This document shows, piece after piece, positions 51,265 to 60,735 of a DNA stretch of 64,000 nucleotides. This DNA comes from Acidimicrobiaceae bacterium (lineage in GTDB: Bacteria; Actinomycetota; Acidimicrobiia; Acidimicrobiales; Poriferisodalaceae), in the NCBI GenBank assembly GCA_002722565.1, contig PBMG01000007.1:168423-232422 (forward strand), given 5' to 3'. Position numbers and translations under genes: made by a program. Within the stretch, counting starts at the first letter, position 1. Each line of letters opens with the position of its first letter. A model generated the notes under the pieces. It was given only the letters and a program-made list of their open reading frames with translations, did not search any database and was not told where the DNA came from.

Positions 51265-52359
51265 ATGACGAATCAGAACGATGTAGTTCTTGAGGCTTTG
51301 TCTCTGGCAGTAGCGGCCCGCGTTCCTGTCCTTTTGTGGGGGCCACCCGGCGCTGGAAAGAGCTCGGCGGTCGAAGATATGTGTCGATCCATCGATACAA
51401 CGTATGAAGTTGTAATTGCGAGTATCCGAGAGCCAAGCGATTTCAGCGGACTTCCAGTGATAACTGATAACGGGGTTGAGTTCGCACCACCTCGCTGGGC
51501 AAAACGACTATCTGACGCTGGAAGTGGCGTGCTTTTTCTCGATGAAATTTCAACAGCTCCCCCTGCCGTGCAGGCGGCATTGTTGCGCGTGGTACTGGAG
51601 CGAGTAGTCGGCGACCTGACTTTGCCGGACGAGTTAGCGATAGTTGCCGCCGCTAACCCACCTGACCAAGCTGCTGATGGTTGGGATTTATCGGCACCAC
51701 TCGCCAACCGCTTTTGTCATTTCGATTGGCACGTAGATTCGATGGCTGTTGCTACAGGTTTAGTTGCAGGCTTTCCAACACCAACCATCCCGGTGCTTCC
51801 GAAGGATTGGCAGAACCATATTCCGACGACAGCAGGACTGGTTGGTGGTTTTCTCTCTGTTCGGCAATCTTTGGTGATACAGCCACCGAGCGAACGCGCC
51901 CTTGCTGGGCGAGCTTGGCCAAGTCCGAGGACTTGGGAAATGCTTGCGCGCCTTTTGGCTGCAGCCTCTGCGATTGAGGCCTCTATAGAAACCAGAAGAA
52001 ATTTAGTCATTGGTTGTGTAGGAGACGGAGCTGGTCTCGAATTTCTCACCTGGGTTCAAGAGCTTGACCTTCCTGACCCGGAGGTAGCGTTGATGGACCC
52101 TGACTCTGTTGACTTTCCTGAACGCGGCGATCGGCTTTATGCAGCGTTGTCGGCGGTAGCCGGTGCTGTTGCATCAGATCCGACGCCCGACCGTTGGTTG
52201 GCCGGGTGGCGAGTGTTAGAGAAGGCAGCGCACCAATCTCCGGACATCGGCGCGATAGCCGCGAGAGTATTGGCGCAGATTCGGCCTGATGGGGTTAGCG
52301 CACCACCCGAAGCATCAATATTTTTACCAGTGCTAGAGGCAGCAGGTCTTCTTGAATGA
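51265..52359 (+). CDS. MoxR-type AAA+ ATPase
   Basis: ATG 51265 is preceded by GAGGAG at 51250-51255; longer frames (to 51226 or 51082) add residues unlike the family. The 364-residue ATPase has Walker A LLWGPPGAGKSSAVE (about 21-34), Walker B GVLFLDEISTAPPAVQAALL, sensor 1 VAAANPPDQAADGW and the arginine finger area. MoxR ATPases work with VWA proteins as chaperones in metal insertion or complex assembly. The partner overlaps by four bases, which makes a two-gene system likely. Confidence 0.9.
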   Translation: MTNQNDVVLEALSLAVAARVPVLLWGPPGAGKSSAVEDMCRSIDTTYEVVIASIREPSDFSGLPVITDNGVEFAPPRWAKRLSDAGSGVLFLDEISTAPPAVQAALLRVVLERVVGDLTLPDELAIVAAANPPDQAADGWDLSAPLANRFCHFDWHVDSMAVATGLVAGFPTPTIPVLPKDWQNHIPTTAGLVGGFLSVRQSLVIQPPSERALAGRAWPSPRTWEMLARLLAAASAIEASIETRRNLVIGCVGDGAGLEFLTWVQELDLPDPEVALMDPDSVDFPERGDRLYAALSAVAGAVASDPTPDRWLAGWRVLEKAAHQSPDIGAIAARVLAQIRPDGVSAPPEASIFLPVLEAAGLLE

Positions 52360-53558
52360 AGCCAGAAGAGCGGATTTCCGCAGCGCGACTTTGGGCCGCC
52401 TACAACTACCCGTACTTGGCTTCAGCCTTGTTCGCATTGCGCTTCGTTGCAGACGAAAGGGTTAGTCACATAGCTGGTGATGAATATTTCCGGGTCTATA
52501 TAAGCGACGAAGCTTCGAGTGCTTGGTCGGTAGATCTCCTTGGGGTAGAAATGATTCACCAAGTAGGACACCTTCTTCGAGGGCATGCGTCGAGGGCTCG
52601 AGAAATTGACCTTCAAGAAACAGATCTCTTTCGTTGGGTCGACGCCATGGACGCGGAACTTAATGATGACCTGCAAGAGGGCGACCCTCTTCCCAAAGAT
52701 TCGGCTTCGCATGAGGAGCTATCTCTCCCAGACTCACTATTTGGAGAAGAGTATTTTTTTATGGGTTCGACCCGCACCGGGAAGCGTCGTGATTGCGGGA
52801 GTTCAGCACATGGGAATCCTCGACTCTGGGATGAGCCTTCACCGCAGCAAAGCACAGACGGAGTTACAGCAGAAGAAAAGGAACTAATTAAACGGCAGGT
52901 GGCTTCGGATGCGTTAGCGCATCAGCGAAACCATGGTTCTATCCCATTGGGCATGTTGAGGTGGGCTAATTCTTTGCTTGAGCCGCAGGTCGACTGGCGG
53001 TCCGAACTAGGGGCCAAACTTCGTCAGGGTATTTCGGAGATAGCTGGTGCTGTCGATTACAGCTACGGGCGACCGAATCGAAGGTATGCATTTGTCCCTG
53101 ATGTCATTCTTCCTAGTTTGAGCTCCCGGACACCGGAAGTATCGGTTGTGTTAGATACGAGTGCATCGATGAGCGAAGAACTGTTGGGCCAGGCTCTGAG
53201 CGAGATTGACGGGTTGCTTTCAACTGGAGGAATCCGCTTCGAATCAGTGCGGGTCTTTAATTGTGACTCTGAGGCAGGCTCTGCGCAGAGAGTTCGTGCT
53301 GCTTCTGACTTGCAGCTGGTAGGCGGTGGGGGGACAGACCTTGTCCAAGGCATTTCGGCTGCCGTACAAACTCGCCCAAGTCCCGACTTGCTTGTGGTTG
53401 TGACTGATGGATGGACCACTTGGCCAGAGGCGCCGCCCAATAGAACTAGGACCGTCGCGGTCTTGGTTGGAGAAGACCCTCCCAGCACTCCGGAGTGGGT
53501 GCAGCGCGTAGTTGTCAACGAAAGCCTTGATGGTAAAGGAAGCTGGAACACTAAATAG
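52356..53558 (+). CDS. VWA-like domain protein with degenerate metallopeptidase motif (COG3864-like)
   Basis: The 400-residue protein overlaps the MoxR gene (ATGA). Its N-terminal half has a helical domain with HQVGHLLRGH (68-77) in place of an HExxH zinc motif; the catalytic Glu is Gln69, so peptidase activity is doubtful. ELNDDL (101-106) matches the N-D-L pattern of this family. The C-terminal half is a VWA domain with the MIDAS motif DTSAS (267-271), Thr327 in GGTD and Asp351 in TDG. Such proteins couple with MoxR ATPases; the target complex is unknown. Confidence 0.82.
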   Translation: MKPEERISAARLWAAYNYPYLASALFALRFVADERVSHIAGDEYFRVYISDEASSAWSVDLLGVEMIHQVGHLLRGHASRAREIDLQETDLFRWVDAMDAELNDDLQEGDPLPKDSASHEELSLPDSLFGEEYFFMGSTRTGKRRDCGSSAHGNPRLWDEPSPQQSTDGVTAEEKELIKRQVASDALAHQRNHGSIPLGMLRWANSLLEPQVDWRSELGAKLRQGISEIAGAVDYSYGRPNRRYAFVPDVILPSLSSRTPEVSVVLDTSASMSEELLGQALSEIDGLLSTGGIRFESVRVFNCDSEAGSAQRVRAASDLQLVGGGGTDLVQGISAAVQTRPSPDLLVVVTDGWTTWPEAPPNRTRTVAVLVGEDPPSTPEWVQRVVVNESLDGKGSWNTK

Positions 53559-53597
53559 TCACGCATTAAGCCTCTCTCGCAAGAGAAGCGACCTATT

Positions 53598-54284
53598 GTG
53601 CAGATCTTGAATGAGATGGAGGTGCCGGTGGAAGCGAAGAGCGAACCGGGTCTACCCAAGATCAAAGCAGTGGTGTTTGACTGGGGCGGCGTGATCACTA
53701 TTCCTCCGGGGCCAGTGATAGAGAAGCTCTATCGGCGTATCAATGTTGATCAAAAACAGTTGCGGGCTAGACGTGCTGAATATCGGGATGATGACCCCAA
53801 TTCGCAATTTGCCAAGCTTGAACGTGGAGAGATGAGTCTTGAGTCATATCTAGCTTGGTCTAGATCTGACTTACCAGGTGCTGAGGTCATATGGGACCCT
53901 CAAAGTCCCCATTTCCTCTTCGCTCATCTTGCGGTGGTGCCTCAGGTCGTAGATGGAATCTCTCGACTTCGAGAACGAGGTTTTGTGACTGGGCTTCTCA
54001 CTAACAACATTGTGGAAGCTTGGCCCACCGTGGTTGATGGTCTGGAAGTCGCAAAGCTTTTCGACGTAGTTATCAATTCTGCTTTTGTGGGGATGCGCAA
54101 ACCAGAAGAGCGGATATATGCGTATCTAGTTGAGCAATTGGAAACCGAGCCAGAGAATGTCCTTTTTCTGGACGACAACCGAGTGAACATAGACGCTGCC
54201 CGAGCTTTCGGGTTGCAGGCAATTGAAGTGAAACAACCGGTTGAGATCTGGTCTGAAATTGAACAGGTTCTTGAAGAGACCTAG
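53598..54284 (+). CDS. HAD-superfamily phosphatase (epoxide-hydrolase-N-like)
   Basis: The 228-residue protein has VVFDWGGVITIPPG with the Asp nucleophile, motif II GLLTNN, a Lys in GMRKPEERIY and FLDDNRVNIDAARAFGL. As in the gene at 15627, Gly replaces the second Asp. The start is uncertain: GTG 53598 or ATG 53616. The product is a relative of the other HAD in the window; both may have the same type of substrate. Confidence 0.87.
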   Translation: MQILNEMEVPVEAKSEPGLPKIKAVVFDWGGVITIPPGPVIEKLYRRINVDQKQLRARRAEYRDDDPNSQFAKLERGEMSLESYLAWSRSDLPGAEVIWDPQSPHFLFAHLAVVPQVVDGISRLRERGFVTGLLTNNIVEAWPTVVDGLEVAKLFDVVINSAFVGMRKPEERIYAYLVEQLETEPENVLFLDDNRVNIDAARAFGLQAIEVKQPVEIWSEIEQVLEET

Positions 54285-54296
54285 AGGGTTCAAGCG

Positions 54297-55094
54297 TCAG
54301 TCGAAGTTTGGTTTCCTCTTTTCCATTATCGCAGCGTGGCCTTCTCGAACGTCAGGCCCAGTGAAACCGAGCATCTCTAGTGCTACAGATGTATCAAACG
54401 CGGGCCCTGCTGATCGAAGCCAGTTATTTAGGCTGTATTTAGTCCACCGAATTGCTGTCTGGCTGCCGGTTGCTAGCTTTCGTGCGACTTTGTATGCCTC
54501 TTCAACGACTTGGTCGTCTTCTACGCACAGGCTGGCGAGACCCATCGCCTCTGCTTCTTCTCCTGACATTGAGTCGCAGGTCAACAAGTAATATTTCGCT
54601 TTTGCCATGCCGCATAAAAGGGGCCATATGATCGCAGCGTGGTCCCCAGCAGCAACTCCAAGTTTTGTGTGGCCATCCAGAATTCGAGCATTTCTTCCGA
54701 CCACGGAGATATCAGCCATAAAAGCAGCTGCAAGGCCGGCACCTACAGCAACTCCTTCAACCGCTGAAATAATGACTTTTGAGCAGTTGATCATGTTGTA
54801 AACGATGTCTCTTGCTTCACGGAGAGAGTTAGAACGGTATTCAAAGTCGTCCATGATCTTTTCGATCATGCCCATGTCGCCGCCAGCTGAAAAAGTGCCG
54901 TTTGCGCCTCGGATGACGACCACTCGGGTTTCGGGGTCACTGTCAACGGCCTTCCAAACGTCTGCAAGTGCTAGATGTTTTGCCTCATCGACTGCATTTA
55001 GCTTGCCTGGTGTATCAATGCAGATATCGAGGATGCCGTCCTCGTCGGGTCCTGTGATATTTAGGGCGGAAAAGTCTGCATAGCGATTCGTCAT
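54297..55094 (-). CDS. enoyl-CoA hydratase/isomerase (crotonase family)
   Basis: The 265-residue crotonase-like protein has [19 protein letters not shown], with the first oxyanion-hole Gly, [18 protein letters not shown] with the second and [19 protein letters not shown], where the Asp/Gly pair replaces the usual Glu. It therefore probably is not a canonical hydratase. It ends 13 bases from the convergent HAD gene. Reaction unknown; it fits the acyl-CoA metabolism theme. Confidence 0.87.
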   Translation of the reverse strand: MTNRYADFSALNITGPDEDGILDICIDTPGKLNAVDEAKHLALADVWKAVDSDPETRVVVIRGANGTFSAGGDMGMIEKIMDDFEYRSNSLREARDIVYNMINCSKVIISAVEGVAVGAGLAAAFMADISVVGRNARILDGHTKLGVAAGDHAAIIWPLLCGMAKAKYYLLTCDSMSGEEAEAMGLASLCVEDDQVVEEAYKVARKLATGSQTAIRWTKYSLNNWLRSAGPAFDTSVALEMLGFTGPDVREGHAAIMEKRKPNFD

Positions 55095-55129
55095 GTTCTT
55101 GAAACTAGTGCCAAGAGGTTGAGTATTTC

Positions 55130-55555
55130 CTATTCAGATCGCGGGATTTCCCTTTCTCCGCGCAAAATTTCTGCGATCGAGCGAATCTGATCCGGATTCC
55201 CATAGGACCGTTCCCAGGGATGGAGGAGTCGGTCACGGCCGTACCTCGGGATCAGATGCATGTGGAAATGGAACTGAGATTGATCCGCAGCCGCACCATT
55301 GTTGTTGACGAGGTTGATTCCGAGTGGTTCTAGTCTTTTTCGGATGATATTTGCTACCGAGTGACAAGTCTGCATGACGTGAGCTGCAGTGTCGTCGTCT
55401 AGTTCAAAAATATCTTGAACGTGAATTTTGGGTATTACTAAGCAGTGTCCTGGCGTCATCGGGAGAATATCCATAAAGGCCAAGCAGTGATCGTTTTCGT
55501 AGACGATGTTCGAGGCAGAGCTACCGTCGACTATTGAGCAGAAGAGACAGTGCAC
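55130..55555 (-). CDS. HIT-family hydrolase
   Basis: The 141-residue protein from GTG 55555 has the HIT triad in QFHFHMHLIPRYG (HxHxH) and a zinc-type CLFCSIVDG near the N terminus. Family members hydrolyse nucleotidyl phosphates such as Ap4A or AMP-linked compounds. The zinc Cys pair and length suggest a Hint/FHIT-like bacterial form. It lies 59 bases downstream of coaA on the same strand. Confidence 0.92.
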   Translation of the reverse strand: MHCLFCSIVDGSSASNIVYENDHCLAFMDILPMTPGHCLVIPKIHVQDIFELDDDTAAHVMQTCHSVANIIRKRLEPLGINLVNNNGAAADQSQFHFHMHLIPRYGRDRLLHPWERSYGNPDQIRSIAEILRGEREIPRSE

Positions 55556-55614
55556 GACCGGCGAGAGTAGTGGAGCTTTGAAGAACGCGAGGAGCTTTGG
55601 GCCATTAACTCTTT

Positions 55615-56583
55615 TCAGGTGCGTCGAAGTTGGACAGATTCGACTTCATGATTCGCGTCTTTTCTAAGCACCAAATCAGCTCGAGTTCGAGTTGGCAAGA
55701 TGTTTTCTTGGAGGTTAACGAGGTTGATGGAGCGCCAGATTGTCCGAGCAACCGCCTCTGCTGCGTCAACTGGTAAGTGCGCGAATTGGCTGAAGTAGGC
55801 ACTTTGCTCTCGAAAAGCAGTTGATCGGAGTTGTTGAAAACGTTCTACATACCAAGACTCCAGGTCTTCGGTGTCGGCATCTACGTAGATGGTGAAATCG
55901 AAATAATCTGAGACAAACGGAGTGTTGGAAGGCGCACCCGTTTGAAGAACGTTTAAGCCTTCAACGATCAGAATGTCTGGCTGCTCAATCACCTGAACTT
56001 CGTCTGTTATGTCGTAAGTGACATGTGAGTAGATAGGGGCAGAGACTTTCGGAGTTCCATCAATAACCTGTCGGAGAAATTCTAGAAGTGCCCCTTGGCG
56101 GTAAGACTCAGGGAAACCTTTTCGGCCTAACAACCCCTTTTCCTCTAGTTCTGAATTTGGTTGGAGGAAACCGTCGGTGGTGATGAGGTCCACTCTTGGG
56201 TGTTGCGGCCAAGCTGCAAGCATGGCCTGAAGAATTCGAGCCGTGGTGCTCTTTCCGACCGAAACGCTTCCAGCGACTCCGATTAAGAACGGTCGTGGAG
56301 CAGCGTCTCTTGCGAAAAAGTCCGATGTCGTGGTTTGCAGTTTGGCCTGAGCTTCGACGCGAAGGTTGAGAAGGCGAGATAGAGGCAAGTAGATGTCTCG
56401 AACTCCAGCGAGGGTTATTGGTTCCACGCGTCCAGCGAGTTCAGTTAATTCTTCTTCGGTAACTGTCAGGGGAGTAGCGTCCCTGAGCGCTGCCCATTCG
56501 GCGCGGGTGAAATTCAGGTGCTCACTAGATTGGTTAGAGTCGGACACCCTCAAAGATTGTCTTGTCAGGTCACTGTTGTGCAA
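55615..56583 (-). CDS. coaA: pantothenate kinase type I
   Basis: The 322-residue protein has the P-loop LIGVAGSVSVGKSTTARIL (about 97-115), VDLITTDGFLQPNSEL with the metal Asp, and PDILIVEGLNVLQ. It phosphorylates pantothenate, the first step of CoA synthesis, and is usually feedback-inhibited by CoA. In an organism so rich in acyl-CoA enzymes this gene sets the cofactor supply. The start ATG at 56583 lies 12 bases downstream of the flavoprotein gene end. Confidence 0.94.
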   Translation of the reverse strand: MHNSDLTRQSLRVSDSNQSSEHLNFTRAEWAALRDATPLTVTEEELTELAGRVEPITLAGVRDIYLPLSRLLNLRVEAQAKLQTTTSDFFARDAAPRPFLIGVAGSVSVGKSTTARILQAMLAAWPQHPRVDLITTDGFLQPNSELEEKGLLGRKGFPESYRQGALLEFLRQVIDGTPKVSAPIYSHVTYDITDEVQVIEQPDILIVEGLNVLQTGAPSNTPFVSDYFDFTIYVDADTEDLESWYVERFQQLRSTAFREQSAYFSQFAHLPVDAAEAVARTIWRSINLVNLQENILPTRTRADLVLRKDANHEVESVQLRRT

Positions 56584-56595
56584 CTAGAAGCGGGT

Positions 56596-57798
56596 TTAGT
56601 TTTGAACGGCCCATGCGCCACGTGTGTCGAAAAGATCCTTACGCCAACGTCTGGGGTTAATGAGTGATGCGCGCGGGTAGTCCTCAAACATCCAGCGAGC
56701 GAAGTTTCGCCTGCTCCAGTCGTTGGCATTAACGGCCCGTAGAGCTACTTCCGCCAGCATGGGTTTGGCTAGGACGTTGCTCAAGGTCTTCGAAAATTGG
56801 TGGTCAACTTGAAAAGCGGTCCGAGCGGACCGTTCGTAAATAGCGGCTGCACTCTCATTTGGGCCTTCGGCAGCTATTGCTTGAGCTGCTAGACGACCAC
56901 TTTCCAGTGCTTGACCGATGCCTTCGCCGGTCATTGGGTCAGTCGCGGTCGCAGCATCTCCTACGAACAAGACGGGCCCAGTTGCTAGTTGAGCCTTGGG
57001 AAGGCGAGCAGGGATAGGCCATGCGGTGCGCGAATCCTCTGGCTCTACGTTGCCCAGGACCTCGCGGATTGGGGTTCGCCCCAACAGTCCGTTCCAAATG
57101 GTCGACAGTTGTTTGCCGTTTACATCCTTGGACCGGGGCACACCAAACCCAAGGTTTACTCGGCCGTCTGCTAAAGGAAAGGACCATGCGTATCCGGGGA
57201 GCAAATCTTTTTCGAACCAAACCCACAAATCTCTGCTTCGGCGGCCGTCTGCCTTTACGTACTGCCTAAAAGCATGCCAGTCGCCTCGGTAGCCCTTGGG
57301 AGTGCAACCCAAAGCCTTTCTTACTGGCGACCACATGCCGTCAGCGGCCACGACATGCTTAGCTAAGACAATATTTCCGTCTTGAAGTGAGACTTGAACG
57401 CCTCGTGAAGTGAGCTCGATGTTGTCGAAGGCAACCCCTTGATGAACCTGTACGCCATTGTTGGCTGTTAACCGCACTAACTCGGCATCCAATTCAATGC
57501 GCTTTACCACAGCAGCATATTGACCTCGCCCGGACGGAAGGCTTAAGCGCACCTCTCTGCCGGCTGGAGAGCGCAGGAATACGTCCTCAACCCTGACCCA
57601 ACTGCTAATAGTGGGTTCAACTCCGAGTTTTTCTAATTCGCGCAGAGCTAAAGTCGTGAGCCCGTCACCGCAGCATTTGTCTCTAGGGAAAGTTGCTTTG
57701 TCAATTACGATGACGTTCAGACCTAGCTTTTGGCCTGTGAGCGCGGCGGCACACCCGGCTGGCCCGGCCCCTACGATAAGAACATCACACTGCAGCAC
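56596..57798 (-). CDS. geranylgeranyl reductase-family FAD oxidoreductase
   Basis: The 400-residue flavoprotein has the dinucleotide-binding VLIVGAGPAGCAAALTGQKLG at the start, FPRDKCCGDGLTTLALREL near residue 40, and VGDAATATDPMTGEGIGQALE (FAD-pyrophosphate loop). This is the geranylgeranyl reductase family type with DKCCGDG. It reduces isoprenoid double bonds in menaquinone or lipid side chains, e.g. MenJ. It is part of a minus-strand run with coaA. Substrate inferred, not proved. Confidence 0.88.
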   Translation of the reverse strand: MLQCDVLIVGAGPAGCAAALTGQKLGLNVIVIDKATFPRDKCCGDGLTTLALRELEKLGVEPTISSWVRVEDVFLRSPAGREVRLSLPSGRGQYAAVVKRIELDAELVRLTANNGVQVHQGVAFDNIELTSRGVQVSLQDGNIVLAKHVVAADGMWSPVRKALGCTPKGYRGDWHAFRQYVKADGRRSRDLWVWFEKDLLPGYAWSFPLADGRVNLGFGVPRSKDVNGKQLSTIWNGLLGRTPIREVLGNVEPEDSRTAWPIPARLPKAQLATGPVLFVGDAATATDPMTGEGIGQALESGRLAAQAIAAEGPNESAAAIYERSARTAFQVDHQFSKTLSNVLAKPMLAEVALRAVNANDWSRRNFARWMFEDYPRASLINPRRWRKDLFDTRGAWAVQN

Positions 57799-57832
57799 AT
57801 GGAAGAGGCTATCTATTGGCCGGCTGCAGGCT

Positions 57833-59632
57833 TCAGTTTTGATTTACTAAGGCAGTAGTAGTGGTGGTCGAGGATGGATTTTCCTGTGGGATCTGACCCT
57901 CGTCCTGTTCAGCTTCTTCGGTGGGAAGAGTCGTTGTGGTCTGGTCAGGGTCGGAGGGAGTTCCATCGCAGTTAAGGCCCTCTTCTGGGCGATATGTTGC
58001 AAAGAAGTAATCTGACTCCACATTTTGATCTTGCCAAGTTCGGATACGTTCTGTTTTTACTCGGGTGCACAGATCCACTAGTTGTTCCGTGGGTTCTTCT
58101 AGTTTCACATCGACGTTTGAAGTTGAGTACAAATCGACCGTGATGGACTCGTCTGTCCAGCTATTCCAAATCAGCACTCCAAATGGAGTTGGGTTGGTTA
58201 TTACTAGATCGGGCCGAGGGAATGAGATTGTTGCTTCGAGACCGTAGGGGTATCGATCGAAATAGATCGAGTGTGCTTGGTAGTACTCAAAGTCGAGCCC
58301 GGCGCGAACAGCAGCGTTGAAGATAGTCGTGGCGAATTGAGAAACGCCTCCACCGATGTCTTCGACAAGGTGGCCTTTAGAGATAAATCCTCCGGGGACA
58401 AATCCTTTTTCTTCTGTGCGCCGACCGACAGTTTCGTTGAGAGACAGCCTTCCTCCTGGTTTAATCCAGGTGCCGTGGACTATCTCGGCGAACTTTTGGA
58501 TGTTGGTGACTCGTCCAACACAACAAGAATATTGAGTCGTGAAAGACGAAACTTTCTCGACTATTCCCAGAGCCTCTAGGCGATCGACGGCTTCTCTTGG
58601 TGCAGCTGGTCGGTTGGGTAGTACCTGAACTTGATCCCCGTTCCCTGTTTCGAGCGCCGTTCGTACGAGGTCTGCGGCCTGCTGGTGACAACAAGCGGTA
58701 CCCCCGTCCGAAGAGATGACCGTTACGTTTCCGTCTCGGATTTCGAATTGAGCTTGACCGGCACCGGTATTCCCAGGCATCAACAGTTCTTCGAGAGAAC
58801 TCAGAACTAAGGATGGATCGAGACTCAAAGATGGGTTGGTTCCTTCAAGGTCTAGGACGAACCAACTCGCGACAATCTGAGGGTTCAATACCGTTTCGTA
58901 GTCGTTAAGCCGGACCGTTAGAGGGGTCTGTATGGATCGATTGGCGTTAGCGACAAGTTCCTTCACCGTTTCGTCACTGACTTTCGTCGGAACTTCAATC
59001 GTGGCTACTTGGATAGTCGGGCTAGTTCCTTCTCGAAGGACTTTGGTTATAGCTGAAGCAGCGTCTTTAACATCGATTAATCGACCTTTGACTCCGGGCA
59101 CGATTTCTAACCGGTTATTGCTGATGCGGGTAGAGGGCTCAACTCCTGGTCTCTCAAGTCGCGCACCTGAGTACAACGACTCCTCAAGGGTTGATAGGTC
59201 AATATTGATCGCTATTTCAGCCGTTGTGCTCGAGGCAAGAGCCGAGAGCCAGTCAATTGGACGGTTCAGTAATCGTGCTCGTCTGGTTGCCATGACTGAC
59301 TCGTAGGTAGCAATCACATCGAGGGAAACCCCTAGGTCGCTCGCGACCCAAGCGGCTTCACCGATTTCGGTTTGAATGACGATCTGAGTGTCGGCTAAGC
59401 GATCAGCGATGGCGTCAACTCGAGCTCGAAGAGCAATGTCGCTTAGTCCCCCTACTGTTTCTCCAGCAATCTTTACGTTTCGGACGACCCGATCTCTATG
59501 AATAGCGGCGTCAACTGCCCAAATGCTTAAAAATAGAAAAGCGATAATCGCAGGTAAGCCAAGCATGAAAGCCCAGCGCGGAAGGCGAATTAGCCCGTGC
59601 ACACCACTGGATGGTAGGGCCATGTCATCCAC
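57833..59632 (-). CDS. VanW-family membrane-anchored protein
   Basis: The 599-residue protein has an N-terminal membrane anchor (WAFMLGLPAIIAFLFLSIW), then two repeats of the PG_binding_4 type through residues 60-340, and the VanW domain at about 370-520 with GRLSLNETVGRRTEEKGFVP and VEDIGGGVSQFATTIFNAA. It ends in a Glu/Thr-rich tail (TTTTLPTEEAEQDEGQIP). It faces outside and acts in cell-wall metabolism; VanW's activity is not established. Two cysteines (SCCVG) may form a disulfide. Confidence 0.9.
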   Translation of the reverse strand: MDDMALPSSGVHGLIRLPRWAFMLGLPAIIAFLFLSIWAVDAAIHRDRVVRNVKIAGETVGGLSDIALRARVDAIADRLADTQIVIQTEIGEAAWVASDLGVSLDVIATYESVMATRRARLLNRPIDWLSALASSTTAEIAINIDLSTLEESLYSGARLERPGVEPSTRISNNRLEIVPGVKGRLIDVKDAASAITKVLREGTSPTIQVATIEVPTKVSDETVKELVANANRSIQTPLTVRLNDYETVLNPQIVASWFVLDLEGTNPSLSLDPSLVLSSLEELLMPGNTGAGQAQFEIRDGNVTVISSDGGTACCHQQAADLVRTALETGNGDQVQVLPNRPAAPREAVDRLEALGIVEKVSSFTTQYSCCVGRVTNIQKFAEIVHGTWIKPGGRLSLNETVGRRTEEKGFVPGGFISKGHLVEDIGGGVSQFATTIFNAAVRAGLDFEYYQAHSIYFDRYPYGLEATISFPRPDLVITNPTPFGVLIWNSWTDESITVDLYSTSNVDVKLEEPTEQLVDLCTRVKTERIRTWQDQNVESDYFFATYRPEEGLNCDGTPSDPDQTTTTLPTEEAEQDEGQIPQENPSSTTTTTALVNQN

Positions 59633-59779
59633 TATTGTGCGCGGACCAAGCAGGCTGATTGTTTCGATTAGTTGTGCTGGACGAAAAGCCCGAGCAGGTC
59701 ACCTCAGAAAATGCGAGAATCACCCAGATATCCATAACTGAGATTGACTATCTGCTGAAAGTTGATGAAGGGATCCAAA

Positions 59780-60697
59780 ATGAGCAAGCTTTGTGAAGGA
59801 CGCGTCGTAATCGTTACAGGTGGCGCACGCGGAATAGGTAGAGAGCATTGTTTGATGCTCGCCGAACACGGAGCGAAAGTCATCGTTAATGATTTGGGCG
59901 GTGCGCGTGACGGAACAGGATCAGATCTAGGTCCAGCAGATGAAGTTGTCGCTGAAATTGAGAATATGGGAGGTGAAGCGGTCGCGAACGGTGACGATGT
60001 CTCTGACTGGGAAGGTGCTCAACGGATGGTCAACCAAGCGGTGGAGACGTTCGGCGACCTCACCGGGATTGTTAACAACGCTGGCATCTTGCGTGACCGG
60101 ATGTTGGTGAATATGACTGAGGCAGAGTGGGACGCTGTGATCCAGGTCCACCTTAAAGGCACGTTTGCCCCTGCTCGTTGGGCTGCTGCCTATTGGCGGG
60201 ATAAAGCTAAGGCGGGCGAGACAGTAGACGCCTCAATCGTAAATACGACTTCCGTATCAGGTATTTACGGTAACCCGGGCCAAACGAACTATGGAGCGGC
60301 GAAAATGGGCATTGCGGCGTTCACAGTGATAGCGGCCCGTGAATTGCAGAGATACGGGGTGCGAGTGAATGCAATAGCTCCTGGTGCTCTGACTCGAATG
60401 ACTGAAGATCTAGGTATGGGGCAGGCTTCCGAGGAAGAGAAGGCCTCAATGCATCCCAGATACATAGCTCCGATAGTGACTTGGCTTCAAAGTTCTGAGT
60501 CCGCTGATGTGACTGGTCGAGTGTTTGAGGCGTCGGGCCGATTGCTGGGAGTAGCAAATGGTTGGCATCGTGGACCCACTTCAGAAGCTATAGATGATCC
60601 GACAGAAATTGGTGACATAGCGCGTCGTCTCGTATCTGAGGCGCAACTTAATTCGGGAATGGACGGCCAGCCCTTCGATGGTGGGCTGATTAGTTAA
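59780..60697 (+). CDS. SDR-family 3-hydroxyacyl-CoA dehydrogenase (MFE-2-like)
   Basis: From ATG 59780, with AAGGGA upstream, the 305-residue protein has VIVTGGARGIGREHCLMLAE, VNDLGGARDGTGSDLGPADE, IVNNAGILRDRM, and the catalytic NTTSVSGIYGNPGQTNYGAAK. The dinucleotide Asp/Leu/Gly region with DLGGxxxGxG is the mark of peroxisomal multifunctional enzyme type 2 and FabG-like hydroxyacyl-CoA dehydrogenases. It acts on (R)-3-hydroxyacyl-CoA. The hydratase partner is the next gene, 38 bases downstream. Confidence 0.9.
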   Translation: MSKLCEGRVVIVTGGARGIGREHCLMLAEHGAKVIVNDLGGARDGTGSDLGPADEVVAEIENMGGEAVANGDDVSDWEGAQRMVNQAVETFGDLTGIVNNAGILRDRMLVNMTEAEWDAVIQVHLKGTFAPARWAAAYWRDKAKAGETVDASIVNTTSVSGIYGNPGQTNYGAAKMGIAAFTVIAARELQRYGVRVNAIAPGALTRMTEDLGMGQASEEEKASMHPRYIAPIVTWLQSSESADVTGRVFEASGRLLGVANGWHRGPTSEAIDDPTEIGDIARRLVSEAQLNSGMDGQPFDGGLIS

Positions 60698-60735
60698 GAC
60701 AGGCAGATCTGTCTATTGAACAAAAGGACAACACA

